Positions 7,131-17,895 are shown, numbered from the stretch's first letter. The stretch: 36,062 nt of DNA from Bacteroidota bacterium (GCA_023392185.1 JAEVZP010000036.1:1-36062); one strand, 5' to 3'. Translations and numbers: made by a program. Notes: generated by a model not told the origin, from the letters alone.

Positions 7131-8500
7131 TAGCTCTTAGACAAATGTTCAGATAAAATCGCAAAAAGGTCATCTTCCTCGGCTCCTTTTATATCTGCTA
7201 TTTGCCTTTTTGCCCATGCTCTGTTTTTATATGCAGGCACAAACCACTCATCAATTTCAATGGCCATATCAAAATCTTGAATTGCCTCTTCGTAATCCCC
7301 TAAGTCACACTTGACATTACCACGATACAAGTAAGCACGACTATCATATTTATTGTTTTCAATAAATATGTCAAAATCTTCCAATGCACCCAAATAATCC
7401 ATTACTTCTCTTTTCAGATTAGCTCGGTTATAATATGAATCATAATGTGTAGGATCTATCTCAATAGCTTTATTAAAATCAGTGATTGCATCCTTATGAT
7501 CTCCTAATTTCCACTTTGCAAGACCTCTATTATTATGTGCACCAACACCATGAGTCCCGTTTATAATAGATTTGTCATAATCCTCAACAGCACCTTTATT
7601 GTCGCCTAACTCGCTTCTTATATTTCCACGGTCAAAATAAATTTCCGCCATCAATATCATATAGGTACTATAACCTTCATGATTCTCTAATTCACTTATT
7701 TCAATTGCCTTATCGTAGTCCATCTTGGCACCCAAATAATCTCTAAGACGACTTTTCACATTTCCACGCTCATGGTAGTAGAATTGATTATATGGTTGAT
7801 AAGAAATAATTTTTGTATAATCTCCTATCAATCCAAAATCGTCGTTCATTCTGTTTCTTATGAACTTAATGCGGGAGAACGCCACATCTGATAAGTAATC
7901 AAGGCTTATAGCCTTATGGTAGTCGTTTGTAGCATCCTCAAAGCGGTTTAAACTTTCATTTATTTGAGCTCGCAGAAAATAAGCATCACCATTATCCGGG
8001 TTAAGTTTAATAAGTATTCTACAGTCTTTTATAGCACCTTTATAATCCTCCAGACCTCGCTTTGCCATAGCACGGCCCCTATATGCAAGTATACACTTAG
8101 GAGCCAGCGAAATCGCTTGGGTATAGTCATCAGTGGCTCCTTGATAATCTCCCAGTTTCCATCTTGCTTTTCCGCGCTCTAAATAGCTGATGAGGTGTGT
8201 CGGTCGCTTTCCAATAACTATATTAAATAAATGGAAAGCACAATTATAATCCTTCGGCCCTTTCCCAATTATTTTATTATAGTAAGTAAACGAGAGCCTT
8301 TCATCAGGCGTCCTTACATTTTCAAGAAGGTACAAGTAGTTCTTTTCTCCATACTCCAGACCTTCTAAAAAGGAAAACGCCCGATTGAAATCATCTGCAA
8401 TATCCTCAAACAGCACCTTTTTCGCTATTGAAATGTGCTTATTTACTTTCTGCAAACTTGCCGAGCCAACGCGTATAATGTCCTTTCTATGCTCTTCCAC
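7130..8500 (-). CDS. TPR-repeat protein, AT-rich
   Basis: A 456-residue cytoplasmic protein with no signal peptide. After about 70 residues it is made of roughly ten tetratricopeptide repeats of the form AYxxRGxxKxxLGDYxGAxxDYxKAIxIxP, for example RGKARWKLGDYQGATDDYTQ and NRGLAKWKLGDHKDAITDFN. Such arrays bind partner proteins. The start is a GTG at 8500; an in-frame TGA lies two codons upstream, so no longer form is possible. A plausible promoter (TTG at 8555-8557, 18 bases, TAGTTTAG at 8529-8536) precedes it. The gene is clearly AT-richer than secA or tamB and has no TTCCGGAA site, both signs of recent arrival. It overlaps the PLD/J-domain gene by one base, so the two products probably act together. 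Confidence 0.85.
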   Translation of the reverse strand: MEEHRKDIIRVGSASLQKVNKHISIAKKVLFEDIADDFNRAFSFLEGLEYGEKNYLYLLENVRTPDERLSFTYYNKIIGKGPKDYNCAFHLFNIVIGKRPTHLISYLERGKARWKLGDYQGATDDYTQAISLAPKCILAYRGRAMAKRGLEDYKGAIKDCRILIKLNPDNGDAYFLRAQINESLNRFEDATNDYHKAISLDYLSDVAFSRIKFIRNRMNDDFGLIGDYTKIISYQPYNQFYYHERGNVKSRLRDYLGAKMDYDKAIEISELENHEGYSTYMILMAEIYFDRGNIRSELGDNKGAVEDYDKSIINGTHGVGAHNNRGLAKWKLGDHKDAITDFNKAIEIDPTHYDSYYNRANLKREVMDYLGALEDFDIFIENNKYDSRAYLYRGNVKCDLGDYEEAIQDFDMAIEIDEWFVPAYKNRAWAKRQIADIKGAEEDDLFAILSEHLSKS

Positions 8501-8528
8501 AAATCAATATTTTAAAACAATTAGAGTG

Positions 8529-8557
8529 CTAAACTAAGGAATCTCCTTGTAATTCAA
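8529..8557 (-). promoter_or_regulatory. Candidate promoter of the TPR-PLD operon
   Basis: On the minus strand TTG (8555-8557), 18 bases, TAGTTTAG (8529-8536). The -7 element differs from TAnnTTTG at one base. It lies about 29 bases upstream of the GTG start. Confidence 0.4.
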
Positions 8558-8661
8558 CAACCGCTTTTAGATTTCGGAGCAAGGGCATTTAAAACCTTTC
8601 CAGAAAATCGGCAAGATGCTGTTTCGGACATCATCTTTTAGCTGCGCTGCTACTTCGTGGT

Positions 8662-8807
8662 GTCATCCCGGAACGGGATCTTGACGACTTGCGTCTTCAT
8701 AGACCCCGTTCCGGGGTGACAAAAGAACCGTACGAGAAAAGGTACAGGGGATGAGTGGGCAGCAGGTGAAACGCGCCTTACAGTGACAAAAGAACCGTAC
8801 GAGAAAA
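8662..8807. repeat. Composite repeat: 16-bp inverted arms and a 25-bp direct repeat
   Basis: GTCATCCCGGAACGGG at 8662-8677 pairs with CCCGTTCCGGGGTGAC at 8705-8720 (15 of 16 bases). Overlapping the second arm, a 25-base unit beginning GTGACAAAAGAACCG occurs identically at 8716-8740 and 8783-8807, 67 bases apart. The (A/G)TCATCCCGGAACGGG type of element is common dispersed repeat DNA in Bacteroidota, to my recollection. Confidence 0.75.
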
Positions 8808-8864
8808 AGCACTTTTTGCACAAGCCCTCATTTTTAGGAGAAGCTCTTACTCCCCTTTCCACAA

Positions 8865-8899
8865 AACAAAAAAGGACAGGTTTTTGAACCCATCCTTTT
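8865..8899 (-). terminator. Intrinsic terminator downstream of secA
   Basis: Arms AAAAGGA (8870-8876) and TCCTTTT (8893-8899) enclose a second stem GGTT/AACC (8879-8882 with 8887-8890) around a 4-base loop. On the minus strand six T follow. It lies about 110 bases beyond the secA stop codon. Confidence 0.6.
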
Positions 8900-8953
8900 C
8901 CGGAAATTTTAATCCAATAGTACTATGCTGTCACCCTGCTCCGGCCTCCCCAA

Positions 8954-8995
8954 CCCCTCCGAAGGAGGGGCCCTCTCCCTCCCCTTCGGGGAGGG
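8954..8995. repeat. GC-rich double hairpin repeat
   Basis: CCCCTCC-GAA-GGAGGGG (8954-8970) and CCCTCCCC-TTC-GGGGAGGG (8977-8995) form two adjacent strong hairpins just past the secA stop codon. This is the familiar intergenic type seen after genes in Bacteroidota. It may protect the secA mRNA 3' end. Confidence 0.7.
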
Positions 8996-9008
8996 CCGGG
9001 GAGGGGCA

Positions 9009-12323
<3,315 letters not shown>

Positions 12324-12514
12324 TGGATAAGAAAGAAATTACGCCGGTTCCGGTAGCGGGCAGCTTTATCAAATTAAACGATCAGGACTGATATCAGTCT
12401 TAAAGCCCCTGCATTTCCGGAAATTTGCGGGGGCCGAAGGTACGTTAAACCCGTTTTCCAAGCGTTGGGAAGAAGGATATAATGCGTGCGTTTCAAAAAT
12501 TTTTAACCCGGCTC

Positions 12515-12545
12515 TTGCAAAGCCCAAATATTTTACAGTATTTTG
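12515..12545 (+). promoter_or_regulatory. Candidate promoter of the secreted repeat protein
   Basis: TTG (12515-12517) followed after 20-21 bases by GTATTTTG (12538-12545) resembles the Bacteroidota promoter, though the TA of the -7 consensus is shifted by one. The predicted leader is about 30 bases, which supports the ATG at 12584 over the earlier in-frame ATG at 12482. Confidence 0.45.
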
Positions 12546-12583
12546 GCGCTGTTATTGCCCCATTTCCTAAGAATCGTCCCCCA

Positions 12584-13114
12584 ATGAAAAAAACCTTCGT
12601 TCTTGCGGCTGCCCTCGTTGCTTCCGTAGGCAGCACTGCCCTGGCGCAGGATAACTCCGATCTGGTAACCGTAAACCGGTGGCTCAATAAAGCGGACAAC
12701 AATTATGTGACCGTAGCAGACAATGAGTATCAGGAAGGCCAGCTGCTGTACTGGGGCTGGAAAGATAAAACACCGCTTTTCACGGCCTATAAAACGCCCG
12801 GCGAAGGCCGCGTAGCCGTTTATTCCTGGTTTAACCCCGTTACCAAAGATCAGGTTTCGATCGCCGAAGACGAATACACCGACGATCAGATGATGAAGAT
12901 GGGCTACACCAACAAAAAACTTCAATTTTATGCACTCGTCCGCCGGGGACCCAACACGGTTGCCGTATATCGCTGGAAGCGGGGTAACGACTGGATCAGC
13001 GTTCCGGAAGAAGGTGACACCGATGCCTATCTTAAAAAGAACTATCGCCAGAAAACCTTCCAGTTCTTTGGCATTACCCGTGCGGTAGACGCCACGGTGT
13101 ATAACCAGCTGTAA
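12584..13114 (+). CDS. Secreted protein with three DUF5648-like repeats
   Basis: A 176-residue exported protein. Residues 1-22 form a clear signal peptide (KKTFVLAAALVASVG, then STALA before the likely cut). The mature part is three tandem repeats of about 45 residues with the pattern V-x-V-x-RW/SW-N/K ... E-x-x-x-D-Q/Y-x-x-x-GY/NY ... F-x-A/G. Examples are VAVYSWFNPVTKDQVSIAED and YTNKKLQFYALV, with related stretches at VTVNRWLNKAD and VAVYRWKRGND. The aromatic-rich repeats recall DUF5648, a beta-rich module seen in exported proteins; this is by pattern only. I chose the ATG at 12584 for the signal peptide and promoter position. The gene is monocistronic with its own terminator. Its function is unknown; nothing nearby gives a substrate. 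Confidence 0.85.
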   Translation: MKKTFVLAAALVASVGSTALAQDNSDLVTVNRWLNKADNNYVTVADNEYQEGQLLYWGWKDKTPLFTAYKTPGEGRVAVYSWFNPVTKDQVSIAEDEYTDDQMMKMGYTNKKLQFYALVRRGPNTVAVYRWKRGNDWISVPEEGDTDAYLKKNYRQKTFQFFGITRAVDATVYNQL

Positions 13115-13140
13115 GTTTCTTTTTTAAAATTAAATCAAGA

Positions 13141-13170
13141 AAGGTGCGCCCGTTGGGCGTGCCTTTTTTT
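13141..13170 (+). terminator. Intrinsic terminator of the secreted repeat protein gene
   Basis: AAGGTGCGCCC (13141-13151), loop GTT, GGGCGTGCCTT (13155-13165), then more T. Eleven pairs form, two of them G-U. It lies 27 bases after the stop codon. Confidence 0.85.
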
Positions 13171-13276
13171 GTTTTAAAGTCCTACGTTCGTTTTCGCCTT
13201 ACACCAATTCGGTTGCATCCGGTTCCGGGGGTGTTTGGGGTAGTTTTGCCAACTCCCCGATAAAGATTCCCAGGCT

Positions 13277-13609
13277 TTAGTTGAGCTTGCCAAACACCAG
13301 AAGGTCTTTTTTCTTTTTGAAATGGCGACACAATTTCCGGTAATCTTCCAGCTTTTTTCCGTCAATATAAAAGCCTTCGTTGGCTTTGGCCGGTTGCTTG
13401 TTTAAATGTTCAATGCAGCTTTTTGGATGGCCTGCCTTTTTTTTATCGTTGGAAAAATAGGCCGGCTGGAACCAACATTCTGTTTGATGCACGGCTACCG
13501 CAAACAGAATGCGCTCTGATACGGCATTGTAAAAATCGGCCGGTATCCGCCCGATTGGCTTCTCCCTTTCCGGAAAATACAGGCCTGTTTCCGGAAATTC
13601 TTTCCTCAC
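13277..13609 (-). CDS. Hypothetical protein coupled to yidD
   Basis: A 110-residue frame whose GTG start overlaps the yidD stop codon in the four bases GTGA, the signature of translational coupling. I do not recognise a family. The sequence reads like a real soluble protein: KPIGRIPADFYNAVSERILF, then AVAVHQTECWFQPAYFS, a second Cys in KSCIEHLNK, and a Lys-rich end HFKKKKDLLVFGKLN. It has no signal peptide or membrane segment. Two TTTCCGGAAA sites lie in its first 15 codons, both read as Phe-Pro-Glu. The place behind rpmH-rnpA-yidD suggests a link to membrane protein insertion or RNase P expression, but nothing in the sequence shows it. It could still be a chance frame. Confidence 0.5.
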   Translation of the reverse strand: MRKEFPETGLYFPEREKPIGRIPADFYNAVSERILFAVAVHQTECWFQPAYFSNDKKKAGHPKSCIEHLNKQPAKANEGFYIDGKKLEDYRKLCRHFKKKKDLLVFGKLN

Positions 13610-13830
13610 GGCACCGGGTCATACCCACTGCCGCCGCCGGGCCGGCACCGCCCAATGCGTTTCAGCCCCAGCCCCAGCCCCTTCAGCGGGCCATATTTCC
13701 GGATAGCCTCCATCATATAACTGCTGCACGTGGGCGTGTAGCGGCAGTTGCTGCCCAGAAAAGGCGAAATACCGAGCTGGTAAAAACGCACCAGCCCCAG
13801 CAGGATAAAAGAGAAAAACCGGGAAATCAT
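13606..13830 (-). CDS. yidD: Membrane protein insertion efficiency factor YidD
   Basis: A 74-residue member of the YidD/DUF37 family, which lies at the inner membrane and helps YidC-dependent insertion. The hallmark is complete: LGLVRFYQLGISPFLGSNCR, then YTPTCSSYMMEAIRKYGP with the invariant Cys pair, and a C-terminal RCRPGGGSGYDPVP. The start MISRFFSFILLG is chosen because its ATG overlaps the rnpA stop codon by four bases (ATGA), the standard arrangement; a longer upstream frame is out-of-frame rnpA sequence. Part of the rpmH-rnpA-yidD cluster. Confidence 0.95.
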   Translation of the reverse strand: MISRFFSFILLGLVRFYQLGISPFLGSNCRYTPTCSSYMMEAIRKYGPLKGLGLGLKRIGRCRPGGGSGYDPVP

Positions 13831-14237
13831 TTTAAGGGCGGCGGGTCTGCCGGCAGCGCCAGAAACTGCTCCAGTACCGGGATCACCTTTCCGACAGCCG
13901 CTGCAATTTCGGGCAGCCCGGGGGTCGTTTTTCCGGAAAAGATAAGCATCAGGTGTAGTTGTTTGCCTTCCGGAACGGCGGCGTAGACCGGGCCTTTCCG
14001 GCAACGCCAGGCTTCGCGCAGGAGGCGCTTGATCCGGTTGCGATCGTGTGCCCGTTTAAATTTTTTTTTGGGTGCCGATACACAGATGCGCACCGGCGAC
14101 GCTTCACCGGCAGGCCGGTCAGCCAGTCGAAAAACGGCGCGCAGGGGGAAAAGAGAATGCGCCTTTCCGGACCGGAAAAGCGCATTTAAGTCTTTTTCGC
14201 GCTTCAGACGCTCTGTAGCGCCCAGCGTGTTCCGCAT
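13827..14237 (-). CDS. rnpA: Ribonuclease P protein component
   Basis: The protein subunit of RNase P, which binds the catalytic RNA and helps trim tRNA 5' leaders. The 136-residue sequence has the N-terminal ERLKREKDLNALFRSGKA segment and the family signature AHDRNRIKRLLREAWR at about residues 63-78, containing the RNR motif. It sits 20 bases after rpmH and overlaps yidD by four bases. Two TTCCGGAA sites occur in it (13931 and 13968), in different contexts, read as FSGK and VPEG. Confidence 0.96.
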   Translation of the reverse strand: MRNTLGATERLKREKDLNALFRSGKAHSLFPLRAVFRLADRPAGEASPVRICVSAPKKKFKRAHDRNRIKRLLREAWRCRKGPVYAAVPEGKQLHLMLIFSGKTTPGLPEIAAAVGKVIPVLEQFLALPADPPPLK

Positions 14238-14257
14238 AAGAGCAGGCGCGAAGGCTA

Positions 14258-14413
14258 TTACTTCAGGCGACGCTCGTCGGATACAGAGAGCTTGTGGCGG
14301 CCTTTGGCACGGCGCGAAGCCAGCACTTTGCGGCCATTGGCCGTTTGCATACGCTTACGGAAGCCATGGACACTTTTACGGCTGCGGCGGGAAGGTTGGA
14401 ACGTACGTTTCAT
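14258..14413 (-). CDS. rpmH: 50S ribosomal protein L34
   Basis: A 51-residue basic protein, MKRTFQPSRRSRKSVHGFRK at the N-terminus, RMQTANGRKVLASRRAKGRH in the middle, and an acidic-basic tail ending DERRLK. This is the nearly invariant L34 sequence of the large ribosomal subunit. It is the first gene of the cluster with rnpA and yidD and has a consensus promoter 58 bases upstream. In many bacteria this cluster lies near the replication origin; no dnaA or origin is visible here. Confidence 0.97.
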   Translation of the reverse strand: MKRTFQPSRRSRKSVHGFRKRMQTANGRKVLASRRAKGRHKLSVSDERRLK

Positions 14414-14471
14414 AATCGTTAGGCAGAAAAACCGCCCTTCGGCAAGAGCGTATTTAATTTATTAAGGACGG

Positions 14472-14501
14472 CAAAAGTACAATATTTCTGCAAAACGACA
14501 A
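14472..14501 (-). promoter_or_regulatory. rpmH operon promoter
   Basis: On the minus strand TTG (14499-14501), exactly 19 bases, TACTTTTG (14472-14479): a full match to the Bacteroidota TTG-N19-TAnnTTTG promoter. It predicts a leader of about 50 bases before the L34 start. Confidence 0.8.
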
Positions 14502-14664
14502 CCCGATTTTTTGCCGTGCGTTCTTCGGCCCGGTGCAGCCTAATTTTATCCTTTCCTCCAAGGCGAAATCTCCGCTCATGGCCTGCTGTACTGGTATTGC
14601 TTTTATACAGCCTGCAAGCGGTTTTTTGCATCTCTCCTCTTCCGTTTTTTTTCGTTTTCGATCC

Positions 14665-15543
14665 ATGTCTTCCAGTGCCCGTCCCGGCGGTTTTCAGGTT
14701 CTGCCACCCGTCGTTAAAAACATCATTATCATCAATGTGCTCATGGCCGGCCTGCAGATCGTGCTGGCCAACCGGGGCATAGATCTGGCCGATTACCTCG
14801 GTCTGCACTACTGGAAATCGTATTATTTCCGGCCTTGGCAATACGTCACGCATATGTTTATGCACGGCAACGCTTATAGCCTCAATGCGACGCTGATGCA
14901 CTTGTTTTTCAACATGTTTGCCTTGTGGATGTTTGGCTCCATTCTCGAAAACATCTGGGGTGCCAAGCGCTTCCTCACCTTCTATTTTATCTGCGGCCTC
15001 GGTGCTGCCGCCCTGCACCTGGCCGTGCTGGGTTATAATTTTCATGTAACGGAGCAGAATGTGATGGCTTTCTATCACAACCCGACCGCCGATCAGTTTA
15101 ACCGGCTTTTGCAGCAAAACGACTGGCAGGGCATTCCGGTTTTTCAACAGCTCAACCTGAACTGGCAGTCAGACCCCGGCGCGGGCGCCTTCCGGACCGA
15201 TGCTATTAACCTGCTGCAGCAATCGCTTTACGGGCTGACCGACCCGTCTTCGGGGAAGCACTACGACGGCCTTTTTGATCAGGCTACGGTCGGCGCTTCG
15301 GGCGCCGTCTTCGGGATCTTGCTGGCCTTCGGCTATCTGTTTCCCAACATGTTGTTGTATTTCTACTTTCTGGTGCCCATTAAGGCGAAGTGGTTTGTTA
15401 TCTTCTACGCTGCATTCGAACTTTATTCCGGCATCCGGGCCAACCCCGGCGACAACGTAGCGCATTTTGCCCACCTGGGCGGGATGCTCTTCGGCTATAT
15501 CCTGCTGCGGCTCTGGGGCATGCGGCCCAATCGTCATTCCTAA
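14665..15543 (+). CDS. Rhomboid family intramembrane serine protease
   Basis: A 292-residue polytopic protein that would cut substrates within the membrane. The catalytic dyad is intact: Ser212 in GASGAVFG and His270 in HFAHLGG. The oxyanion-side segment LMHLFFNMFALWMFGSILE is also present. An insertion of about 70 residues between the second and third core membrane segments (FHVTEQNVMAFYHNPTADQ through the YGLTDPSSGKHYD area) is longer than in E. coli GlpG. I chose the start MSSSARPGGFQVLPPVVKN because the 44 residues before it read like out-of-frame promoter sequence. It forms a plus-strand operon with the second rhomboid (19-base gap) and the EEP protein. Confidence 0.92.
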   Translation: MSSSARPGGFQVLPPVVKNIIIINVLMAGLQIVLANRGIDLADYLGLHYWKSYYFRPWQYVTHMFMHGNAYSLNATLMHLFFNMFALWMFGSILENIWGAKRFLTFYFICGLGAAALHLAVLGYNFHVTEQNVMAFYHNPTADQFNRLLQQNDWQGIPVFQQLNLNWQSDPGAGAFRTDAINLLQQSLYGLTDPSSGKHYDGLFDQATVGASGAVFGILLAFGYLFPNMLLYFYFLVPIKAKWFVIFYAAFELYSGIRANPGDNVAHFAHLGGMLFGYILLRLWGMRPNRHS

Positions 15544-15562
15544 AAAAAAGCTTCTTATTCCA

Positions 15563-16465
15563 ATGAACAGGACTACTCCCCGTACTTTTTCACGTCCTTT
15601 TCTGCCTTCCTATCAGCAGAATGCGGTGGTGCACCTCATTCTCGCTACCGGCGTGTGCTTTGTCGCCTTTTTCTTTACGGCGGTGTGTTTTCAGGCGTTT
15701 GGGCGCTATCAATATCCGGTGGCGGTGTCCGAGATTCTGAACTATCTCGCCCTGCCGCCGCTGGGTGCTTTTCCTGCCAAGGCCTGGACGCTGCTTACCT
15801 ACGGCTTGTTCCATACCGGTTTTATGAACTGGCTGGGCACGGCCATCTGGATTTATGTGTGGGGCAGCGTGCTGCAAATGCTGACCGGTTACCGGCAGGT
15901 CATCCCGGTTTTTATCGCGGGCAACCTGCTCGGCGGATTGATCGCCCTACTGGTGCAGTTTATCCCCGGCGTGGCAGCACCGGTGTATCTGATTGGTTCC
16001 GGTGCGGGCGTAATGGCACTGGCCGCCGCCGCTTTCATGTTTGCACCGGCCTATCGTTTTTGGGTAACGCCTACCTTCTCACTTTCCATCAAGGTGGTGC
16101 TGACCATTTTTGTGCTGCTCAACTTTGTGGGCGCAGTACCGGGCGCAGCCGGCATCGGCTGGCTCGCAGGCGGGGCGCTGGCCGGGGTGCTCTCGGTAGT
16201 GCTGCTGCGCAGGGGATTTAGCCTCGGGGACCGGGTGTATAACCTTTTTTCCGGAATCGGTGAACACCGGATGCGGGCTGCGAATCACATGCCGTCGCCG
16301 GGCCGCAACAGCGGGGTGTACCGGACTACGCAACAAAAAGGCACCCGGGTGCTGCGGCCGCAGGAGCGGGTGGATGCCTTACTGGAAAAGATCCATGACA
16401 AAGGATATGGTTCTCTGTCGCAGGAAGAAAAAGACTTTCTTAAAAACGCAGGGGAAAATATCTAA
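15563..16465 (+). CDS. Rhomboid-like protein lacking catalytic residues (pseudoprotease)
   Basis: A 300-residue six-segment rhomboid homologue. Close relatives usually show GASAGVMA at the active serine; here it reads IGSGAGVMAL, so Ser146 sits one residue early and Gly147 stands where Ser belongs. The His region, normally AHLGGALFG, reads GIGWLAGGALAG with no His at all. It keeps WTLLTYGLFHTGFMNWLG in the first loop. The C-terminus has a soluble tail, RVDALLEKIHDKGYGSLSQE, typical of the DUF6576 module on Bacteroidota rhomboids. Loss of His makes proteolysis very unlikely; an iRhom-like binding or chaperoning role is an inference. The start MNRTTPRTFSRPF lies 19 bases after the first rhomboid's stop. 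The EEP gene begins on the next base after its stop. Confidence 0.85.
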   Translation: MNRTTPRTFSRPFLPSYQQNAVVHLILATGVCFVAFFFTAVCFQAFGRYQYPVAVSEILNYLALPPLGAFPAKAWTLLTYGLFHTGFMNWLGTAIWIYVWGSVLQMLTGYRQVIPVFIAGNLLGGLIALLVQFIPGVAAPVYLIGSGAGVMALAAAAFMFAPAYRFWVTPTFSLSIKVVLTIFVLLNFVGAVPGAAGIGWLAGGALAGVLSVVLLRRGFSLGDRVYNLFSGIGEHRMRAANHMPSPGRNSGVYRTTQQKGTRVLRPQERVDALLEKIHDKGYGSLSQEEKDFLKNAGENI

Positions 16466-17623
16466 ATGTCGCTACTGGAACCGCGACCGGCACGCCGGTG
16501 GAAGCCAATAAGTCTGGAGGTTTTCAGATGGCTTTTTGCCCTGCTGGCAGCGTTGTGGCTTATCGGCTGTCAGTTGGCCGCGCTCACCAGCCCGGAGGAG
16601 CAACCGCTATTGGCGTTTTTTCCTTTTACCACCGCCGCAGCGGCCCTCCTCAACCTGTTGCTGCTGCTGTATCTGGTGTTCCGGCGCCACCTGTTGCGGG
16701 CGGCCCTGCCGCTCATTGCACTGGTGGCAGCCTTCCCCGTGATCAATGCGGTTGTAGGCAATCCCCTGCGCTGGCCGGCACAGTCGCTGGCCACCCGCCC
16801 GCAGATTAAAGTGCTGCTCTGGAATGTACACGGGCTGGGCATCTATGACCTGCCGGAAGACAAGTCGGTACCCCGCAAGATGCTGCAATTCATTAAAGAA
16901 CAGGATCCGGATGTGGTGTGCCTGGTAGAGTTCTACACCAACTACGGCGATGTCCTGAAGCCGCATTCTGAAACCTTTCTGACCGAAGGCGGTTTCCGGG
17001 ATTTCCGGTTTGTCTGGGACAATACCATTGGTTCTAAGGTATATATCGGTATGGGGTTGTTTTCGAAACTGCCGGTGAGCGCCATTGAAGAGCGCTGGAT
17101 TGCCAAAAACATCAACCTGCTGCAAAGCGATGTGAGCCTCGACTCCATGACCAAAATTCGCATCGTTACCCTGCACCTGGAATCGGTGGGCCTGGGCGAT
17201 CAGGACAAAGCCGAGATCGACGCGGCAAAAAAGTCGTTGCCCGGCGTGAAGAACAGCTACCAGATGACACGCAAGTTTATGAGCCGTGCCATCGGGCCGT
17301 TTCAGCGGCGGGCCAGGCAGGCCGACAGCGTGGCCGGTATCCTGGCCGAAAGCCCGTACCCGCTTATCGTTTGCGGCGATCTCAACGACATGCCCGGATC
17401 GTATGCCTACAACACCATCCGGGGGCGCCGGGGTGATGCCTTTGCCGACTACGGAAAGCCGTTTGGTCGCACCTATAACCGCATCTCCCCTACCCTGCGC
17501 ATTGATCATATCTTTTATGATACGGAGGCTTTCCGCTGTGTGGATTTCAAGACCTTCCGCACTTCCCTTTCCGACCACAACCCGGTGCTGGCCACTTTTG
17601 AACTGAAGACCGCAAACCGGTAG
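16466..17623 (+). CDS. Membrane-anchored endonuclease/exonuclease/phosphatase family protein
   Basis: A 385-residue protein. The first ~110 residues hold three hydrophobic segments (LFALLAALWLIGCQLAAL, AAAALLNLLLLLYLVF, LLRAALPLIALVAAFPVI). A metal-dependent EEP domain follows, with every key motif: LLWNVHG near 115, Glu155 in CLVEF, Asp305-Asn307 in CGDLND, RIDHIFYD, and Asp370-His371 in SDHNPV. Members hydrolyse phosphodiester bonds of nucleic acids, lipids or sugars; with this membrane anchor the catalytic domain could face the periplasm, but the substrate is unknown. The ATG directly follows the stop codon of the second rhomboid, so translation is coupled and the three genes form one operon. 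Confidence 0.9.
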   Translation: MSLLEPRPARRWKPISLEVFRWLFALLAALWLIGCQLAALTSPEEQPLLAFFPFTTAAAALLNLLLLLYLVFRRHLLRAALPLIALVAAFPVINAVVGNPLRWPAQSLATRPQIKVLLWNVHGLGIYDLPEDKSVPRKMLQFIKEQDPDVVCLVEFYTNYGDVLKPHSETFLTEGGFRDFRFVWDNTIGSKVYIGMGLFSKLPVSAIEERWIAKNINLLQSDVSLDSMTKIRIVTLHLESVGLGDQDKAEIDAAKKSLPGVKNSYQMTRKFMSRAIGPFQRRARQADSVAGILAESPYPLIVCGDLNDMPGSYAYNTIRGRRGDAFADYGKPFGRTYNRISPTLRIDHIFYDTEAFRCVDFKTFRTSLSDHNPVLATFELKTANR

Positions 17624-17895
17624 AAAGCTGCGCGTTTCTCGCTCTGTCTGAAGGGGAAAATTTGACTGCGAAACTTCTTCGCACAAAAACCGACCTTTGC
17701 ACCGCTTTTAAAAAAGAAAGAAGTCCCGCTGCAAAAAGGACCTTTTTTACAAATCCCAAAATCGCTAAAAGCAGCGCAGGTTTTCCCCAATCAACGCTTC
17801 GTTTTCCGGAAATATCCGCCTCCCTGACCAACGCCGAAGGCTCCAACACTTCCAACGCATCGCTCCAATAGCACGAAGGGCTTCCAACTACCACC

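Larger units (their letters stand above)
8501..9008. other. Gene-free gap filled with repeats and the secA terminator
   Basis: The 508 bases between secA and the TPR gene hold no credible gene. They contain the TPR operon promoter, an inverted repeat plus a 25-bp direct repeat (8662-8807), the secA terminator (8865-8899), one TTTCCGGAAA site (8898) and GC-rich hairpins (8954-8995). A 70-codon minus-strand frame at 8650-8862 is made of this repeat DNA. Confidence 0.7.

Noticed and set aside
8650..8862. 70-codon minus-strand frame
   Set aside because: Made of the inverted and direct repeats at 8662-8807; the translation is the usual product of this intergenic repeat type.
13202..13300. Second terminator or small gene between the secreted protein and the yidD-linked gene
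   Set aside because: The minus-strand frame at 13174-13365 overlaps the coupled 110-codon frame in another phase and shows no coding character.
17662..17871. 69-codon plus-strand frame upstream of cysS
   Set aside because: No protein-like pattern; the stretch is probably the cysS leader and promoter region.
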